Positions 22,931-32,898 of a DNA stretch of 64,000 bases are shown here, in pieces. A model generated the notes under the pieces. It did no database searches and was not told the DNA's origin. It saw only the letters and a program-made list of their open reading frames with translations. Where the stretch lies: contig OZ020592.1 in assembly GCA_963971535.1 (NCBI GenBank), positions 55,381,632 through 55,445,631 on the forward strand. Direction: 5' to 3'. This DNA is from Notolepis coatsorum (lineage: Eukaryota > Chordata > Actinopteri > Aulopiformes > Paralepididae). Both the position numbers and the translations under genes were made by a program. Every line of letters starts with the position of its first letter. Positions within the stretch are counted from its first letter, which is position 1.

Positions 22931-23594
22931 CATGTTTTTTCACATTACAGGAGGAAAATCTTTTCGATTAACCTAATTGTATGACTTTCTGAATGGCCAG
23001 AATGGCAAAATAAAAAAATCAACTGATATTTTTCTAACCTCACCTTTGGTCATGAAGGGCTGTTGTATCAATATGTGAATCAATTATGTACTTTGTGTCT
23101 TTCCATTGGCAGGTGAAGCATGCTGTTATAATGCCCCTTTATGGGACAGCGAATGTAACATCCATAACGTTTTCCAGGAAAAGTTGTCATAAAACATGCA
23201 TCTGGAATGCAATGTCAACCAAACTTCCTAAGCTAAGCTAACTTTTATAAAGATGACATATTAGCAACAATTAGTCATTCTGGTCTTATTTTTTGTATTC
23301 TTTACAAGTGTTATGGATGTTACCGTGACGGATGTTACATTGCGAGTGACGGATGTTACATTGCGAATGTGTGTCGTTATGTCCGATTATGACCCCTTTG
23401 TTTGATTTAAATCAGAAGTATTTTATGACTCCTTGTTTGATTAAAATCCAACATATTTCCAGACACAACTTTTTCACACATTGTTGGTCTAGGCAGAGCA
23501 GTGTCCACGTTAGCCTACTGCTAATTGGCTGCTGTCGGCCAGCTCCCCCTCGCATCTGCTCAGCCTACATGTGTATTTGTTATTGTTTTGCCGA

Positions 23595-25420
23595 GTATCC
23601 TGACAAGAAACCCACCCCAAAAAACACAGAAACCCCAAATGAAACCAAACAGAAAGTAAATGAGTATTATTCCAGGGACGACATTTCAAGACAGGCCCCA
23701 GGAATGAAGGATGCAGTGACCATAAGAGAAGGAGTCAAGCAGAGGGTTCAGAAACGCCACATGTCCATGTCCCTTATGGAGGCTTACCGCTGTTTTAAGG
23801 AGGACAATCCCGACATTGTAATTGGCAAATCCAAGTTTGCTGAACTCCGACCACCTCATGTCTGACTCTGTTCAGAAACTCCAAGGAACATGTGTCTGTG
23901 TAGGTACCATGAAAACACTACCCTTCTCCTGGAATGTGTGCGGCGCCATGTTCCTTCGACAGAATTAGTCAGTTCCGTGTTTTGCAGCGCTGATGAGCCA
24001 CAATGTATGCTGAAAGAACACTTGCGAGGAGTGCAGAGATGCAAAACTGTTCCGGAACAGTATTGTGGACCACATACCAGATGAGGAAAAAAAACTGAAG
24101 ACCACCTGGTATGCCTGGGAGACGGTCTGTGGAGTGCAGATGAAGGTCCAGAAGACTGGGGTACTAGGAGATGTACTTCGTCTTCTCACGAGCAGACGAG
24201 CAGTGCACCACAATTTCTGAAGCACTGCTTCATAAAAAGGAAACAAAGTGCTGCGTTTGAGGAGAAGAAGGCGACCGCCCAAGCAGATGGAGATTCCATG
24301 GTTCTGCAAGTGGACTTCGCCGAGAACTACACGGCGGCGTACCAGGATGAGATCCAGTCTGCCCACTGGAATCAGAAGCAAATCTCCATCTTCACCTCCG
24401 TTGCCTGGTCTGACGCCGACCCCTTGTCCTATGTGGTGGTGAGTGACAGCCTGGACCACGACAAGAAGGCTGTGGCAACCTTCATGGGAAAGATTGTTGA
24501 AAACATCAGGAGGAAACATCCCCACATGACACAGCTGCACATATTCAGTGATGGAGCTGCCTCCCAGTTCAAGAACAAATTTGTGTGGGTCTTTTTATCA
24601 TCAAGTTTCCGGGAAATGTTCCCCAACCTCCACGTTGAGTGGCACTTTTTTGCCACCAGCCATGGCAAGGGAGCCGTCGACGGAGTAGAAGGCACGGTCA
24701 AGCGAGCAGTCAGCACAGCCGTGGTCAGCCGACAGGCGGGAGTTGTCGACACTGCTGCTGACTTCGCCAGAGTCGCTGGGCAGAGGTGCCCAAACATATC
24801 TGTTGACGAGGTGACACCTGAGGAGATCAAGAGCTTCAGTGAGAAACAGGAGCTGGAGGCCAAGTGGGCAGATGATCCCCCCCTTCATGGCACACAGGCC
24901 AGGGAGTGCATCACATCAAGGTTGTATCATGGGGGAAGATCAAACAAGATGTACTCCACCGCTGATACATCCTGATCATACCATCACACTTTTCTCTCCT
25001 CCTCTGAATTGGCCAGACCACCTGTCTCCTCTGACAAGACCACCTTTCTCTTGTCAACAGCTGTCTCGTGCACACAAGCCAGTAGTCACATTGAAGAGGC
25101 CAGACGTCCACCACCTGTATCCTCTGACAAGGTCGACTGTCACCCACCTACAATCAAGACAGGGGATTGTCTCCTCGTTGAGTTTGAGACAACAAACAAA
25201 ACGAACAGGCGATTTGTAGGATTGGTCACCCAGGCAGCAAGACAACACAGGGGCTGAAATTAAATTTCTCCGAAAAAATGACAAATCGGGCCTGGTCTTT
25301 GCACTTCCAACCAAAGAGGACAAGTCCTGGGTCAGTTTTGATCAGATTCGTGAACACCTCAATCATCACATGGATAACAGAGGGAGATACCATTTCTCTG
25401 AACCAGTCCAGGCAGAGTGA
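23595..25420 (+). pseudogene. DDE-like transposase relic, family not recognised
   Basis: This is a broken coding region of roughly 600 codons. The first part has YYSRDDISRQAPGMKDAV and then a cysteine/histidine part, CLCRYHENTTLLLECV followed by CEECRDAKLF, which may bind zinc. The core has VLQVDFAENYT (near 24301), IFSDGAASQFKNKF (near 24541) and WHFFATSHGKGAVDGVEG (near 24640). The spacing of these acidic residues resembles a DDD/E RNase-H-like nuclease. The C-terminal part has DCLLVEFETTNKTNRRFVGL, IKFLRKNDKSGLVF and GRYHF. Stops lie at 23863-23865 and 24973-24975, and frames change near 24010, near 24210 and near 25240, so it is inactive. Similar HGKGAVDG-type proteins occur as unnamed repeats in fish, by recollection only. 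I do not assign a superfamily. Confidence 0.6.
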
Positions 25421-25693
25421 ATTGGACATGATTTTTTATAACTTTCTTTTTCATGGTGAGGTTGACATTTTCATGGAATTGCTCCAAAACAAATTTTCTG
25501 ATTTAACCGATATTAATATTGCTGTTCTGGCCAATACCGATATTTACCGATGTCGATATCTCTGTATAGAAAACACTTTTTTATGTTAATCAAATAAAGA
25601 GCTATTTTCCAAAAACTTTTTGTAATTTATTTTCATAAATGACTGATATTTTTAAACAATTTAAGACCAAAAAAAATAAAAACTTTTTTTTTT

Positions 25694-25816
25694 GTGATGT
25701 CACAGTATGATGTCATAATAGAACATTCTAGAACATTTGTGATGTCACAGTATGATGTCATAATAGAACATTCTAGAACATTTGTGATGTCACAGTATGA
25801 TGTCATAATCGAACAT
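25694..25816. repeat. 45-bp tandem repeat, 2.7 copies
   Basis: Units start at 25694, 25739 and 25784 with GTGATGTCACAGTATGATGT. Each holds two TGATGTCA-like (CRE-like) sites. The last unit breaks where the I-type LINE begins. Confidence 0.9.
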
Positions 25817-26737
25817 CATCGGTAAGGGACAAAGAATATCCGATGGCAGCTCAGTATTTGTGACAGAGTTGCTTGCCATCCTCTGGGCATTGTGGTGGGT
25901 GGAGGAAGTGGGACCAAGCCAGGTGATTATATGCTCTGACTCGGCTGCTGCACTGATGGCTCTGAGTGCAGGTGGGTCTAAAGCTCGTCCTGATCTCATT
26001 CAGGAAATAATGTTGGTTTTATATAGGATTGCGAAGGCAGGCTGGTCAGTGGAGTTTTGTTGGGTCCCGGGGCACGCTGGGATTGCGGGGAATGAGATGG
26101 CTGACTCCCTTGCCAAACAGAGCCTGGGAAGGGAGGAAGAGATAGGCATTTCAATGGGAAGAGTAGAACTCAGAGATAAGATAAAGAAAGGAGTTGAGGC
26201 TGAGTGGCAGGATGAGTGGGAAAGGGGGACCAAGGGAAGGCACTATTTCTCTCTGCAGCCTCGGGTCAAGATCAAGGTGGAGGGATATGGGTCAAGGAGT
26301 GATAGGGTGAAGATGTGTAGACTGAGGCTGGGACACTGTGGGTTGAACAGTAGCTTGTGCATTGTGGGCAAACATCCAGATGGGGTGTGTGAATGTGGAG
26401 AGACTGAAACTGTCGGGCATGTCTTCCTAAAATGTGAAAGGTATAGGAAAGAGAGGGAAATCTTTTATAAAAGTCTGGTAGAGCTGGGAGTCTCTTCCTT
26501 CTCTCTTAAATCATTCTTTGGCATGGATAATGAGAACAACCAGCTGATCACAGAGGCAGTGCTGACATTTCTGCATGCTTCAGAGTTGTACCAGAGGATA
26601 TAGCGTTAGTGTATGTATTAGTATTGGACAGGCAAGAGGAGCAGAGAAGAAGGAGAAAGTGTGAGTTGAAGAGGCCTAAAGATGGCACACCACTAGTGTA
26701 GTATAAGAACTGAGGAGGGAAGAAATACGCCAAGAAA
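25817..26737 (+). mobile_element. 5'-truncated I-group LINE
   Basis: It starts in frame inside the RNase H domain (ISDGSSVFVTELLAI) and runs through the C terminus into a GAA-type tail. The left edge abuts the 45-bp tandem repeat. Target duplications are not clear because of the purine-rich tail. Confidence 0.75.
25860..26603 (+). pseudogene. LINE RNase H domain and C-terminal zinc knuckle
   Basis: A 247-residue frame. The RNase H part has TELLAILWAL (catalytic E), VIICSDSAAALMAL (catalytic D) and VEFCWVPGHAGIAGNEMADS (H and D), so the catalytic set visible here is intact, apart from the first aspartate, which would lie 5' of the truncation. The C-terminal part has C-x-C spacing, VCECGETETVGHVFLKC, a knuckle common in I- and R1-group LINEs. 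RNase H at the polymerase C terminus separates this group from the L2, Rex1 and RTE elements elsewhere in the window. The polymerase and endonuclease are absent. Confidence 0.85.
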
Positions 26738-26955
26738 GAAGAAGAAGAAGAAGAAGAAGAAGAAGAAGAAGAAGAAGAAGAAGAAGAAGAAGAAGAAGAA
26801 GAAGAAGAAGAAGAAGAAGAAGAAGAAGAAGAAGAAGAAGAAGAAGAAGAAGAAGAAGAAGAAGAAGAAGAAGAAGAAGAAGAAGAAGAAGAAGAAGAAG
26901 AAGAAGAAGAAGAAGAAGAAGAAGAAGAAGAAGAAGAAGAAGAAGAAGAAGAAGA
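26738..26955. repeat. (GAA)n tract, about 72 units
   Basis: Essentially pure GAA repeat of 218 bp directly after the I-group LINE. It probably grew from the LINE tail. Antisense frames of poly-serine are the translated repeat. Confidence 0.95.
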
Positions 26956-26956
26956 G

Positions 26957-27035
26957 ATCATCAAAAGAAGTGCGGAGGGCAGTAATACGCCACGATGCGT
27001 CTACTCTGCCGGAAATTCAAAAGAAGAAGAAGAAG
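26957..27035 (+). mobile_element. Second I-group LINE 3' tail
   Basis: CAGTAATACGCCACGATGCG, then CTCTGCCGGAAATTCAAAAG and a short GAA tail. This looks like the end of another member of the same LINE group, next to the first. Confidence 0.45.
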
Positions 27036-27650
27036 AAGCATTTCCTAACATTTTTTCAGACTACAACATGAATCCAGACTGGTTTGACCCTCAAAATGGG
27101 CCACCGAAGTCAAACATGTGGGTAAAGCCCTATTTTTTATAGTGTTTTTTGTCTATTTCAGACATGTAACATCCATAACGCAAAAATGTAACATCCATAA
27201 CGGCACTTTTTTGTTGATGCCAGGTTTTCCTTAATGTGCTTTTTGGGTTCCTCAAACCCTTCCCTACAAAGTGATAGTAAACATGTTATTCTTTGAAAAA
27301 GATATTCACAGAGTTTTCATCATGTGTTCAGTGAGTCCGAAAAGCTTGTCCATTTCCGTAACATCCATAACGCTGTGTATTTTGTCACCCATCTCAAAAT
27401 CCAAAAGGTACAATTATTTTTTACTGCAGGCTCATCTTTATCTCAATAAGTGTAACTAAAATGTGTAAATTATACTTCCAATTCAAATCGATGCCTTGTC
27501 AATGTTAAGTTACGTTTCCAATTTTCTCTCTGAATGTAACATCCATAACGCTGGAATTGCCCATAAGACTATGAAAAGAAAAAGAAAATAAACCAATTTC
27601 TTGTCGCAACTTGGAAGCAAGGTTGTCCACATGGAATTTAAATGTAGCCT

Positions 27651-30023
27651 TAGAGCTGCCGCGATTACCGCGGTATCGCTGTTACATCACGGCCACCGCA
27701 GAGTAGGCTGAATACCACATCACCGCTGGATAATAATAATAATAAAGTACCCTCCTCTCGTTGGGCTTGCGGCTCTGCAGATATACCCTACTCCTCTATC
27801 GAGGTTCCAAGCGACCCTATTGGGTACCAGAAAAGTCACGTGAAACATTGCAGACCACTGATTGGTCAGAAGAGAGATGCGTCACACGTTGGGAGCGTCC
27901 TGCAGTTTTTTACGTCCTGAATGTCAGCCATTGATCAGAGCTCATCACAATACGGCTAATAACGTTAGCTTTAGCTCCCCGCCGGAGTGGACTACCATCG
28001 CTCCTCAGGAGTACTAAACGAGACATAATGATTTTACTGTCTGTAACGAATGTTATAATAAAAGCCCTTCGTTCTATACACTTGTCTGATTGAAAACTTT
28101 ATTAACAGACCGCAGAATGGGACAACTCAGCACGCTCTGAGCAAAGAAAGGAACTGAGATGGTCCGGTAAATACGCTGATGTTATTGAACGTATAACTAT
28201 ATAATGTTAATGCCATAAAACAAATGCCTTTATTATAAAGTAGTAACTTTATAGTAATAATAATAAGAAAGGGTCGGGGGGGTAACCACCCCTGCCCGCG
28301 ACACCGAGTGAACGGCGCACGACCATAGGGGAAACTTCGAATCCGTGTTTCACTTTCAATAACTAATGCGTGCTTGCCGAATCCCAAACAATATTATTCA
28401 TGCTGCAAAGTCATCCTCTAAAGATAGACATTTAGACTAGAGGCAGGCTATATGCTATAAAGAGTAGACTACTTGTAACTGAGGGGTACAATTCCCTGAC
28501 TGTATTACTAGATATGATACTTACTACCACTACCTTTGTACTTAATATTCGGCCACCCAGTACACGGCATAAATATATTATCATGAACACTCTCACGTAG
28601 ATGAAACGGATCCAACACAAATGTACGAATTAGAAACAGGTCTTTATTTCCTACACAGCGATGGTGTGTAGAATAAACACTTAATCACTTAATTACATTT
28701 ATGAATTGAAATAGTATGCACTTTTATGGCAAGGAGTATTCGTCGGTATATCAATAGATAATGTCCAATCTCTGAAGGCGCAGGTGGTAAATATACGACC
28801 TGGAATAGTTAAGGAATAACAGCAATGATACTTTAATGATTATAGGCTGGATACACTAGAGGGGGTTAATCCGGTCGCTTGTAAGCCGACAGGAGTAGGA
28901 GGGGGGGGGGGGTGTAGAATCCAGCTGCCTCGTCCGGCCAAGGGTATCCCAGGTGAACCCACTGTAGTGCCGTTCAATGCGATCCTGGATCCTTGGACCA
29001 CAGATGAAAGCAGGTGGACTCTTTGTGGGCCGGCTCTCTCCGGTCCACGGGGGAGGGGGAGAGATGTGGAGAGACCTCGTCTTGCAGAGCGTCTCCTCAC
29101 CTTGCGTCCTCTCCAGGGGGGGGTTCCAACACACGGTAGTGTCGGGGGTCTTTATCCATAGAATAATCAAAGTATCCAAAGCATAATCCGTGCCTGGGAA
29201 GGCGGGCTGTCGTCGGTAGAATAATCCGGTATACAGGTCCACTCGCTCGTCGGCTCTGGGGCTCCTCGGGTGCAGCTTCACATAGGGTCAACCACCCTGG
29301 GTAAGCAGCCAGTTCTCTGCCCGAAACGATGGGGTACTGACTACGGTAGTATTCTCACCGCACGAAGCACTATATATTAACAGACTATTATTAGCTTAAT
29401 AGACTACGTCCAACTCGACGATATAGTGCCAAATATGACTATTCAAATATTAATATACACGATGTCTCAATACCGATGGTAGGCCGAACTTGGCCTTACT
29501 CCCACACGTGGCATCGCGGGGAGGCTTTACGTCTGTGACTCTATTGGAGGGTAAGAAACTGGACTGAAAAGAAAGTCCTACTTTAGTAGCGCAGTATATA
29601 TACGCACTATGAACAAATAGTCCCATTAGTGGTGCGGTAGCCAAATTCCTACGCGGAACTAGGACTTGTTCGTACATGTCGAGCGGTACGTTTGAACTGG
29701 GTCTGAGGGGTATGGCAGCCTGGCACCAAGGTCTCGACCAATAGTAGAATGGAGACTATTATGGGATGTTCAGTAGGCTAGAATGGATATTCAATGCATA
29801 TTGTACAAGGAATATACAAGGGATATCAGGGAATATTAGAGAATATACAAATACAATTAAATATATATATATAAATAAATATATATATTCGGTTTAATCT
29901 GGCCCTTCACAACACTACTACTAAAAAAAAAGAAAATGCATTCAAACTTTTTTTTTTTTTTTTTTGTTGAAATGTTTTGCAAATTTGTGCGGTAAGGAAA
30001 ACATCAATACCGCGGCAGCTCTA
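27651..30023. mobile_element. DNA transposon with inverted ends, carrying a solo LTR
   Basis: It begins TAGAGCTGCCGCG and ends CGCGGCAGCTCTA, an exact inverted match of 13 bases, with further GCGGTA matches inside. The interior 27830-28390 is related, in inverted orientation, to the hAT element interior at 15160-15600, so it is probably hAT-related. No 8-bp duplication is visible. No transposase frame. A LINE-like 3' piece lies at about 28084-28130. Confidence 0.65.
28474..29914 (-). mobile_element. Solo BEL/Pao LTR, 1441 bp
   Basis: It runs from TGTAACTGAGGGGTAC to CTGGCCCTTCACAACA, the same termini as the LTRs of BEL-1, and aligns to them along its length with scattered differences. The 5-bp CTACT is on both sides (28469-28473 and 29915-29919). 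There is no internal region, so it is the product of LTR-LTR recombination. Orientation is taken from BEL-1. Confidence 0.9.
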
Positions 30024-30557
30024 TAGTAAATTTCTTATCGAGCCACACACCAAGATGATCCCATATTCAGTGACTCTCTCAATGCTACAGTATAACCACT
30101 TAGGGTTGCGAAACTCTTGTTAATCTTGCAAAACTTGTATTTTGTGCGAGTCTTTCTGCTTGGCTAATAAACATGAGTTATCTTAAATTCAGATTCCTTG
30201 TCATTTCCGCTTTAGCATTCAAATCAGCCCACTGGAGCCACGAAAGAAGGTGTTGGGAATTTGATATTGGCCGTTACAGATATATATATGTATTTTTTAT
30301 TTTTTTAAGGGCCAATAATTATCCTGATATATCGGTCGACCACTACTTTTCATACAAAGTTCATATCAGGTTCAGTAACTTCTTGAAGGGATTCAGACAG
30401 ACACGGAAAATACCACATTTTGCTGCAGGGTTTCTAATTTGCTTCTCAAGAGGAAGGCACATCTGCTCTGCCTCTGACATCAGGTATGACTGTTCACAGC
30501 CACATGCTAAAGTAGCATAGGCCATATGGTGGCTGTACAATAAGACTGTGCATACAT
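30024..30557. other. No gene recognised
   Basis: A 115-residue plus-strand frame at 30173-30520 has no motif that I recognise and low coding character. Confidence 0.4.
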
Positions 30558-31376
30558 TTTTATTACGGATATTGAACCCCTAACCCTGGCAGTGTTGATG
30601 CCATGCTCTGCCAAAAGTGCTGGAACAGGATCACACATTATAGGCACAGCTGCAGAAGACTATAGAGTTCTCCCACATTCATGCTGCTCCGGGGTCAGTT
30701 TTTCAATTTCACCCACTGGTGGTTATAGTTAGGAAAGGAGGTGGGGAAGCTGGTTTCTGGTCAGAGCTCACTAAAGAAGCCTAGCCCCCCTGCAGCCACC
30801 TTCATTCACAAGCATGCCATGGGTGTGGTACTGTGTAGCTCGAGGAGTAGGTTCTGACGCAAACACTGCCAGGGGGGCACAGAACACACCCATACTGAAA
30901 AATGTATGCAGTCATTCCAATGTAAAGTGCTGGGTGTCCTAGTACTATAGGGAAGTGCTGTAGGAATTGTATCAACCCGGTATGACCACAACTGATGCAG
31001 ACTAGTCTGTGCAGCATTCTGAATGATGCTGAATTTTTTTGGAGAACTGTGATTTCAAGCACAGAATGGATCACACCGAATTACCGGTCTGACAGAAAGA
31101 CAAGACAAGAGGAGTTTCCTCAGTCAGTGATTCACTCCAAGAGGAGATGCATACTAGTATTGTTTCGGCCTGGCCTACTGCATACCTTTTGGATATGCAA
31201 TAGCCACAAGGTGATATTCTTAGAAATCAAAACAATACAAGTTTTACACAAGATCACTTGTGGCTATAGATGGCGTCGCTGGAATTGTGTTGCTAGGGAA
31301 CAGCTTGGACCCATGTTTATTTCCTGTCACTGTCAGTTATTGATATTAGCTAACACTGCCAACAGGAAGTAAGCAA
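30558..31376. repeat. Dispersed repeat A, copy 1
   Basis: From TTTTTATTACGGATATTGAA to the GCTTGGACCCATG region. It matches 34337-34727 plus 35286-35640 with few differences, and its end matches 4006-4117. No coding sequence that I recognise. At 31302-31309 it shows the empty site of the hAT insertion seen at 4118. Confidence 0.8.
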
Positions 31377-31852
31377 TGCATGCATCAATTTAGAATGTTT
31401 AAATGTCTAGTGTTGAGTTGAGTGTAATAAGACATGCTCCATCTATCCATGTAACATAATTTCAATATACACAACAAGATTGTTTTTTTTATATATCAGC
31501 TTTGCCTTTGTAAACCAGGTTGGGTAAATAAAACTATGACAACTGCTCCTTGGAAACGCATGTAGGCTGTCTAAACGGTATACAATGTAACAATATTCCA
31601 GCCTGTCAATCTGTCAGAGTGAGTTAGCACCTGTTGTGGTATATAAATTATAACCTCATTAGAAAGACACTTCAGACTATCAGAAGAACATTAGCCTATA
31701 ATCCATTTCTGATTCATATGTTAGAAGGGGTCAGTAAAGTAGAGCATAACAGAGCCCTGAGACGTGCTGTCTCCCAGACCTCATCATTAGCGTGGTGTGT
31801 GTAGGAGCTGATGTCATCCCGATGACCCGCCGAGGTGAACGACCGCGCTTAC
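31377..31852. other. Intron 1 of the myosin gene, nothing assigned
   Basis: It lies directly downstream of the splice donor at 31852/31851 on the minus strand. No repeat or exon recognised. Confidence 0.5.
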
Positions 31853-31947
31853 CTGAGCTTCAGGTTCGCCATGAAGTCTTCCAAAGAAACGTTGTCCAAA
31901 AGGACAAAGTCAGCCTTTCCGAACTCCAGGCTCTCGTGTTCTGCCAT
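31853..31947 (-). CDS. myo1d: Unconventional myosin-Id, first coding exon
   Basis: The minus-strand frame from ATG at 31945-31947 encodes [20 protein letters not shown] followed by [11 protein letters not shown], then two bases AG before a donor GTAAGC. This closely matches the start of vertebrate myosin-Id ([18 protein letters not shown]...). The class I myosin motor normally continues with an arginine-phenylalanine pair across the junction, which the AG|G split fits. ADP/ATP-driven, actin-binding, membrane-associated motor; known to act in left-right organ laterality in fish. The ATG has A at -3 and G at +4. Only 31 codons plus two bases are here. Further exons must lie at lower coordinates; I saw none down to position 1. 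Myo1g has a similar start but matches less well (usually MADEEGPEFGK). Confidence 0.88.
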
Positions 31948-32414
31948 ACTGTATCCTCTTCTTGTTCGGGTTCGGGGGGAATGTTTTCGTTGACAACTTC
32001 TTATTGCTTTGAAGTGCTCCACGACATCAAAGGTAAACAACGGCGAGCTGCACAAGAGCACCTTTTCAAATGTGAGCTGATATATAGTCCATTCGCATTG
32101 TTTGTATTCATGTAGATACACCTAAAATCAAATGTTATGTTCACTCATTTACATATACTACTAGCTCGCAACATAAAAAAAGAGGCAAAAACTACTTTTG
32201 TCCCAATGTTGTCAGATAATAGCAACTCCTCAAATTCCAAGGGTTTCTGGTGGAAAAAGTAAACTTGACAAAAATATGTTCGTATGATATCCATACAAAC
32301 GTGTTGCTTTCCACCGAAATGTATCCTTGTCCCGTTAGTTACTTACAACAAGATCACATCCATAGCTCCCTTCGTTCCTTTCCTTGAATTTCTCTGCTCG
32401 CGTCCCGTCTGCCT

Positions 32415-32470
32415 ACCGACCAATAGAATTCTAGCCGCCTCCTGCAGGCCCCGCCCCTCCTGCCCTGTCG
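32415..32470 (-). promoter_or_regulatory. Possible core promoter: CCAAT and GC box
   Basis: An inverted CCAAT (CCAAT at 32420-32424 on plus) lies near a GC box (CCCCGCCCC at 32449-32457 on plus) in a locally GC-rich stretch about 0.5 kb upstream of the myosin start codon. There is no clear TATA box. This is inferred from position and motifs only. Confidence 0.4.
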
Positions 32471-32890
32471 GGGTGTTGGTCATTTACCGCGCATGTCACT
32501 TTTACACTAATAACTTTAAAACGATTAAAAAAATTATTCGCGACCACTACTCAATTCATCTGCTACTTTTACACATTTGAGTTTTTTTATGACCATTTAA
32601 GGACAAATAAGAGCAGCATTTTCCCAATGCAATGGGATTTTAATTTGAAGTGTCAACTGTGGTAGCTGGTAGACCGGCGTAACACATGCACTGGTGAGAA
32701 ACACCGGGCAGCGGATTCTGAAATGACCCAATTGTTTTTTAAACATAATGACAGTTATTCACTCTATTTGCAACACCTGTCAGTGCTTTACTTGGCCAAC
32801 AGAATATTATGGACATGATACATTTTGCCATGTCGAGATGTCCCTATTGTGAAATGATGATGATGATGCTGATGGAGACCCCCTCAATGA
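32471..32890. other. No gene recognised, upstream flank
   Basis: Nothing assignable between the possible promoter and the hAT-type element. Confidence 0.4.
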
Positions 32891-32898
32891 CCATAGAG

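Larger units (their letters stand above)
22940..27650 (+). mobile_element. Unclassified degenerate DNA transposon
   Basis: The boundaries are inferred. Support comes from a central transposase-like relic (23595-25420) and a 15-bp motif, GTAACATCCATAACG, found once forward at 23155-23169, in inverted form at 23311-23323, 23329-23338 and 23350-23359 (the latter two with CGGATGTTAC), and forward at 27166-27180, 27188-27202, 27358-27372 and 27536-27550. Copies clustered on both flanks of a transposase gene look like subterminal transposase-binding repeats. Terminal inverted repeats and a target duplication were not found. I-type LINE DNA and GAA tracts were later inserted at about 25817-27035. 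Confidence 0.5.

Noticed and set aside
23353-23594. First 80 residues of the 23353-23865 frame as part of the transposase
   Set aside because: Composition is non-coding and the likely protein begins later, near YPDKKPTPK.
22795-25485. Inverted match TCATGGTGAGGTTGACATTT at 22797-22825 and 25452-25480 as terminal repeats of the unclassified transposon
   Set aside because: Only about 30-60 bp match, one lies in a LINE remnant, and the span would exclude the right-hand motif copies.
25694-25816. CRISPR-like array
   Set aside because: The units are contiguous with no unique spacers, and this is animal DNA.
26548-26964. 138-residue poly-serine frame
   Set aside because: It is the antisense of the GAA tract.
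27643-30031. 8-bp target duplication of the TAGAGCTGCCGCG element
   Set aside because: TGTAGCCT and TAGTAAAT do not match, so no duplication is claimed.
31853-31947. myo1g instead of myo1d
   Set aside because: The start [18 protein letters not shown] is closer to myosin-Id; myosin-Ig usually starts with an acidic MADEEG-type sequence.
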